A stretch of 44,190 nt of DNA from RBG-16-66-20 sp964616875 (lineage in GTDB: Bacteria; Pseudomonadota; Gammaproteobacteria; Burkholderiales; SG8-39): contig CAZTSJ010000045.1 in the NCBI GenBank assembly GCA_964616875.1, positions 1 to 44,190 on the forward strand. The letters are read 5' to 3'. The notes under the pieces were generated by a model. That model searched no databases. It saw only the letters and a list, made by a program, of their open reading frames with translations, and was not told the origin of the DNA. The position numbers were made by a program, and so were the translations under genes. Of this stretch, positions 43,286 to 44,190 are shown piece after piece (within the stretch, counting starts at the first letter, position 1; every line of letters starts with the position of its first letter).

Positions 43286-43705
43286 CTACTTTTTGCGCAA
43301 TTTCCTGATCGCCGCGAGCTGGGCCGCGAAGTTCGCGAACTCGGCGCTGGCAGCAGCAAGACCTATGGCGTCCTTCGCGTTGGCGCGCGCGATCTCTGCC
43401 TGTCTCAATGCTTCCGTCGCCTTTGCTTCGTCAAGGTCGTGGCCCCGGATAGCAGTGTCCGCGAGTACCGTAATTACCTTGGGCTGCACTTCGAGGATCC
43501 CGCCGGCAACGAAGATCAGCTCCTCCTCGCCACCGGGCTTCTGGATGCGCACCGCACCGGCCTTGATGCGCGTAATGAGCGGCGCATGGCGCGGGTAGAT
43601 GCCGAGCTCGCCGGCTTCACCGGGCAGCACGACGAACTCCGCCTCCCCCGAGAAGATCGAGGCTTCGGCGCTGACGACGTCGACCTGGATGGTGGCGTTG
43701 GCCAT
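43286..43705 (-). CDS. atpC: F1 ATP synthase epsilon subunit
   Basis: 139 residues from ATG 43705. N-terminal beta-sandwich VDVVSAEASIFSGEAEFVVLPGEAGELGIYPRHAPLIT and C-terminal helical hairpin ATEALRQAEIARANAKDAIGL. It links the rotor to the catalytic head and restrains ATP hydrolysis. The ATG shares one base with the atpD stop (TAATG). It is the last gene of the atp operon; no terminator precedes the convergent phzF end. Confidence 0.95.
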   Translation of the reverse strand: MANATIQVDVVSAEASIFSGEAEFVVLPGEAGELGIYPRHAPLITRIKAGAVRIQKPGGEEELIFVAGGILEVQPKVITVLADTAIRGHDLDEAKATEALRQAEIARANAKDAIGLAAASAEFANFAAQLAAIRKLRKK

Positions 43706-44190
43706 TACTGCAGCGTCTTCGCTTTCTCGAATACTTCCTCGATCCCGCCGACCATGTAGAAAGCCTGCTCGGGCAGGGCATCGCACTCGCCGTTGACGAT
43801 CATCTTGAAACCCTTGATGGTGTCCTTGAGCGAGACGTACTTGCCCGGCGTGCCGGTGAAGTTCTGCGCCACCGTGAACGGCTGCGACAGGAAGCGCTGG
43901 ATTTTGCGCGCGCGGGACACCGCAAGCTTGTCCTCCGGCGCGAGTTCGTCCATGCCCAGGATCGCGATGATGTCGCGCAGTTCCTTGTAGCGCTGCAGAG
44001 TCGCCTGCACCGAGCGCGTGGTGTTGTAGTGCTCTTCGCCGATGGTGTTCGGGTCGACCTGGCGCGAGGTCGAATCGAGCGGGTCCACCGCGGGATAGAT
44101 GCCCAGCGAGGCGATGTCGCGCGACAGCACGACGGTCGCATCAAGGTGGCCGAAGGTGGTGGCGGGCGACGGGTCGGTCAGGTCGTCCGC
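43705..44190 (-). CDS. atpD: F1 ATP synthase beta subunit, C-terminal part
   Basis: Partial gene, 161 residues, running off the window edge at its 5' side. The visible part begins ADDLTDPSPATTFGHLDATVVLSRDIASLGIYPAVDPLDSTSR, the nucleotide-binding-domain end, and continues through the DELSEEDK-like DELAPEDKLAVSRARKIQRFLSQPF C-terminal domain. This is the catalytic subunit of the ATP synthase. Confidence 0.97.
   Translation of the reverse strand, partial: ADDLTDPSPATTFGHLDATVVLSRDIASLGIYPAVDPLDSTSRQVDPNTIGEEHYNTTRSVQATLQRYKELRDIIAILGMDELAPEDKLAVSRARKIQRFLSQPFTVAQNFTGTPGKYVSLKDTIKGFKMIVNGECDALPEQAFYMVGGIEEVFEKAKTLQ

Overview
The window is a GC-rich, gene-dense stretch of a betaproteobacterial chromosome, probably Burkholderiales or a close relative. 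The evidence is the cytochrome c4 / EngB / HemB neighbourhood with an anti-hemB-like RNA, a Bug-type solute-binding protein, a CutA-DsbD pair, an Mg-type HemB and an ordinary atpDC end. I see no rRNA, tRNA, insertion sequence, CRISPR array or integrase. The interior is mostly housekeeping and transport genes. One compositionally distinct defence cassette stands out.

Layout. 0-3.4 kb: CHRD lipoprotein, YceI protein, an unidentified membrane protein, cytochrome c4 and EngB. 3.4-4.6 kb: a hairpin-rich minus-strand RNA candidate and hemB. 4.6-8.1 kb: an ABC importer of the ABC_sub_bind (TrpX-like) type plus a glyoxalase-like protein, with a 20-bp tandem duplication exactly at the ATPase/permease junction. 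8.1-12.7 kb: a DUF6356 protein, an Lrp/AsnC regulator with a palindrome in its own promoter, the epimerase-cutA-dsbD operon and a divergent ferredoxin-type flavin reductase. 12.7-17.8 kb: the defence cassette. 17.8-22.7 kb: a complete branched-chain amino acid (or related) importer, livKHMGF. 22.9-27.3 kb: cytochrome c, DUF924, ilvD, lgt and a double-thioredoxin protein. 27.3-33.2 kb: a D-2-hydroxyacid dehydrogenase split by an in-frame stop, its FadR-type regulator, a divergent glyoxylate aminotransferase and a Bug protein. 33.2-37.5 kb: glpD, a HAD phosphatase, a TauE/SafE permease and a CoA-transferase. 37.5-43.3 kb: a two-component system, two micro-ORFs, creD, a GST and a PhzF protein. 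The window ends in atpC and a partial atpD.

The most interesting system is at 12681-17829 (minus strand). A type III restriction-modification operon (mod ... res) carries a type VII-like HEPN/MNT toxin-antitoxin between its two subunits. The HEPN toxin has the RX4HXY motif. The MNT nucleotidyltransferase antitoxin, with an intact GSX10DXD motif, is not a separate protein: it forms the first ~100 residues of the Res helicase-nuclease. The three genes are chained by TGATG and ATGA overlaps. The cassette sits 16 nt behind livF on the same strand and has lower GC than its surroundings, clearest in mod. This suggests a restriction system whose loss or disturbance could release a toxin. The functional model is inference; the gene architecture is read directly from the sequence.
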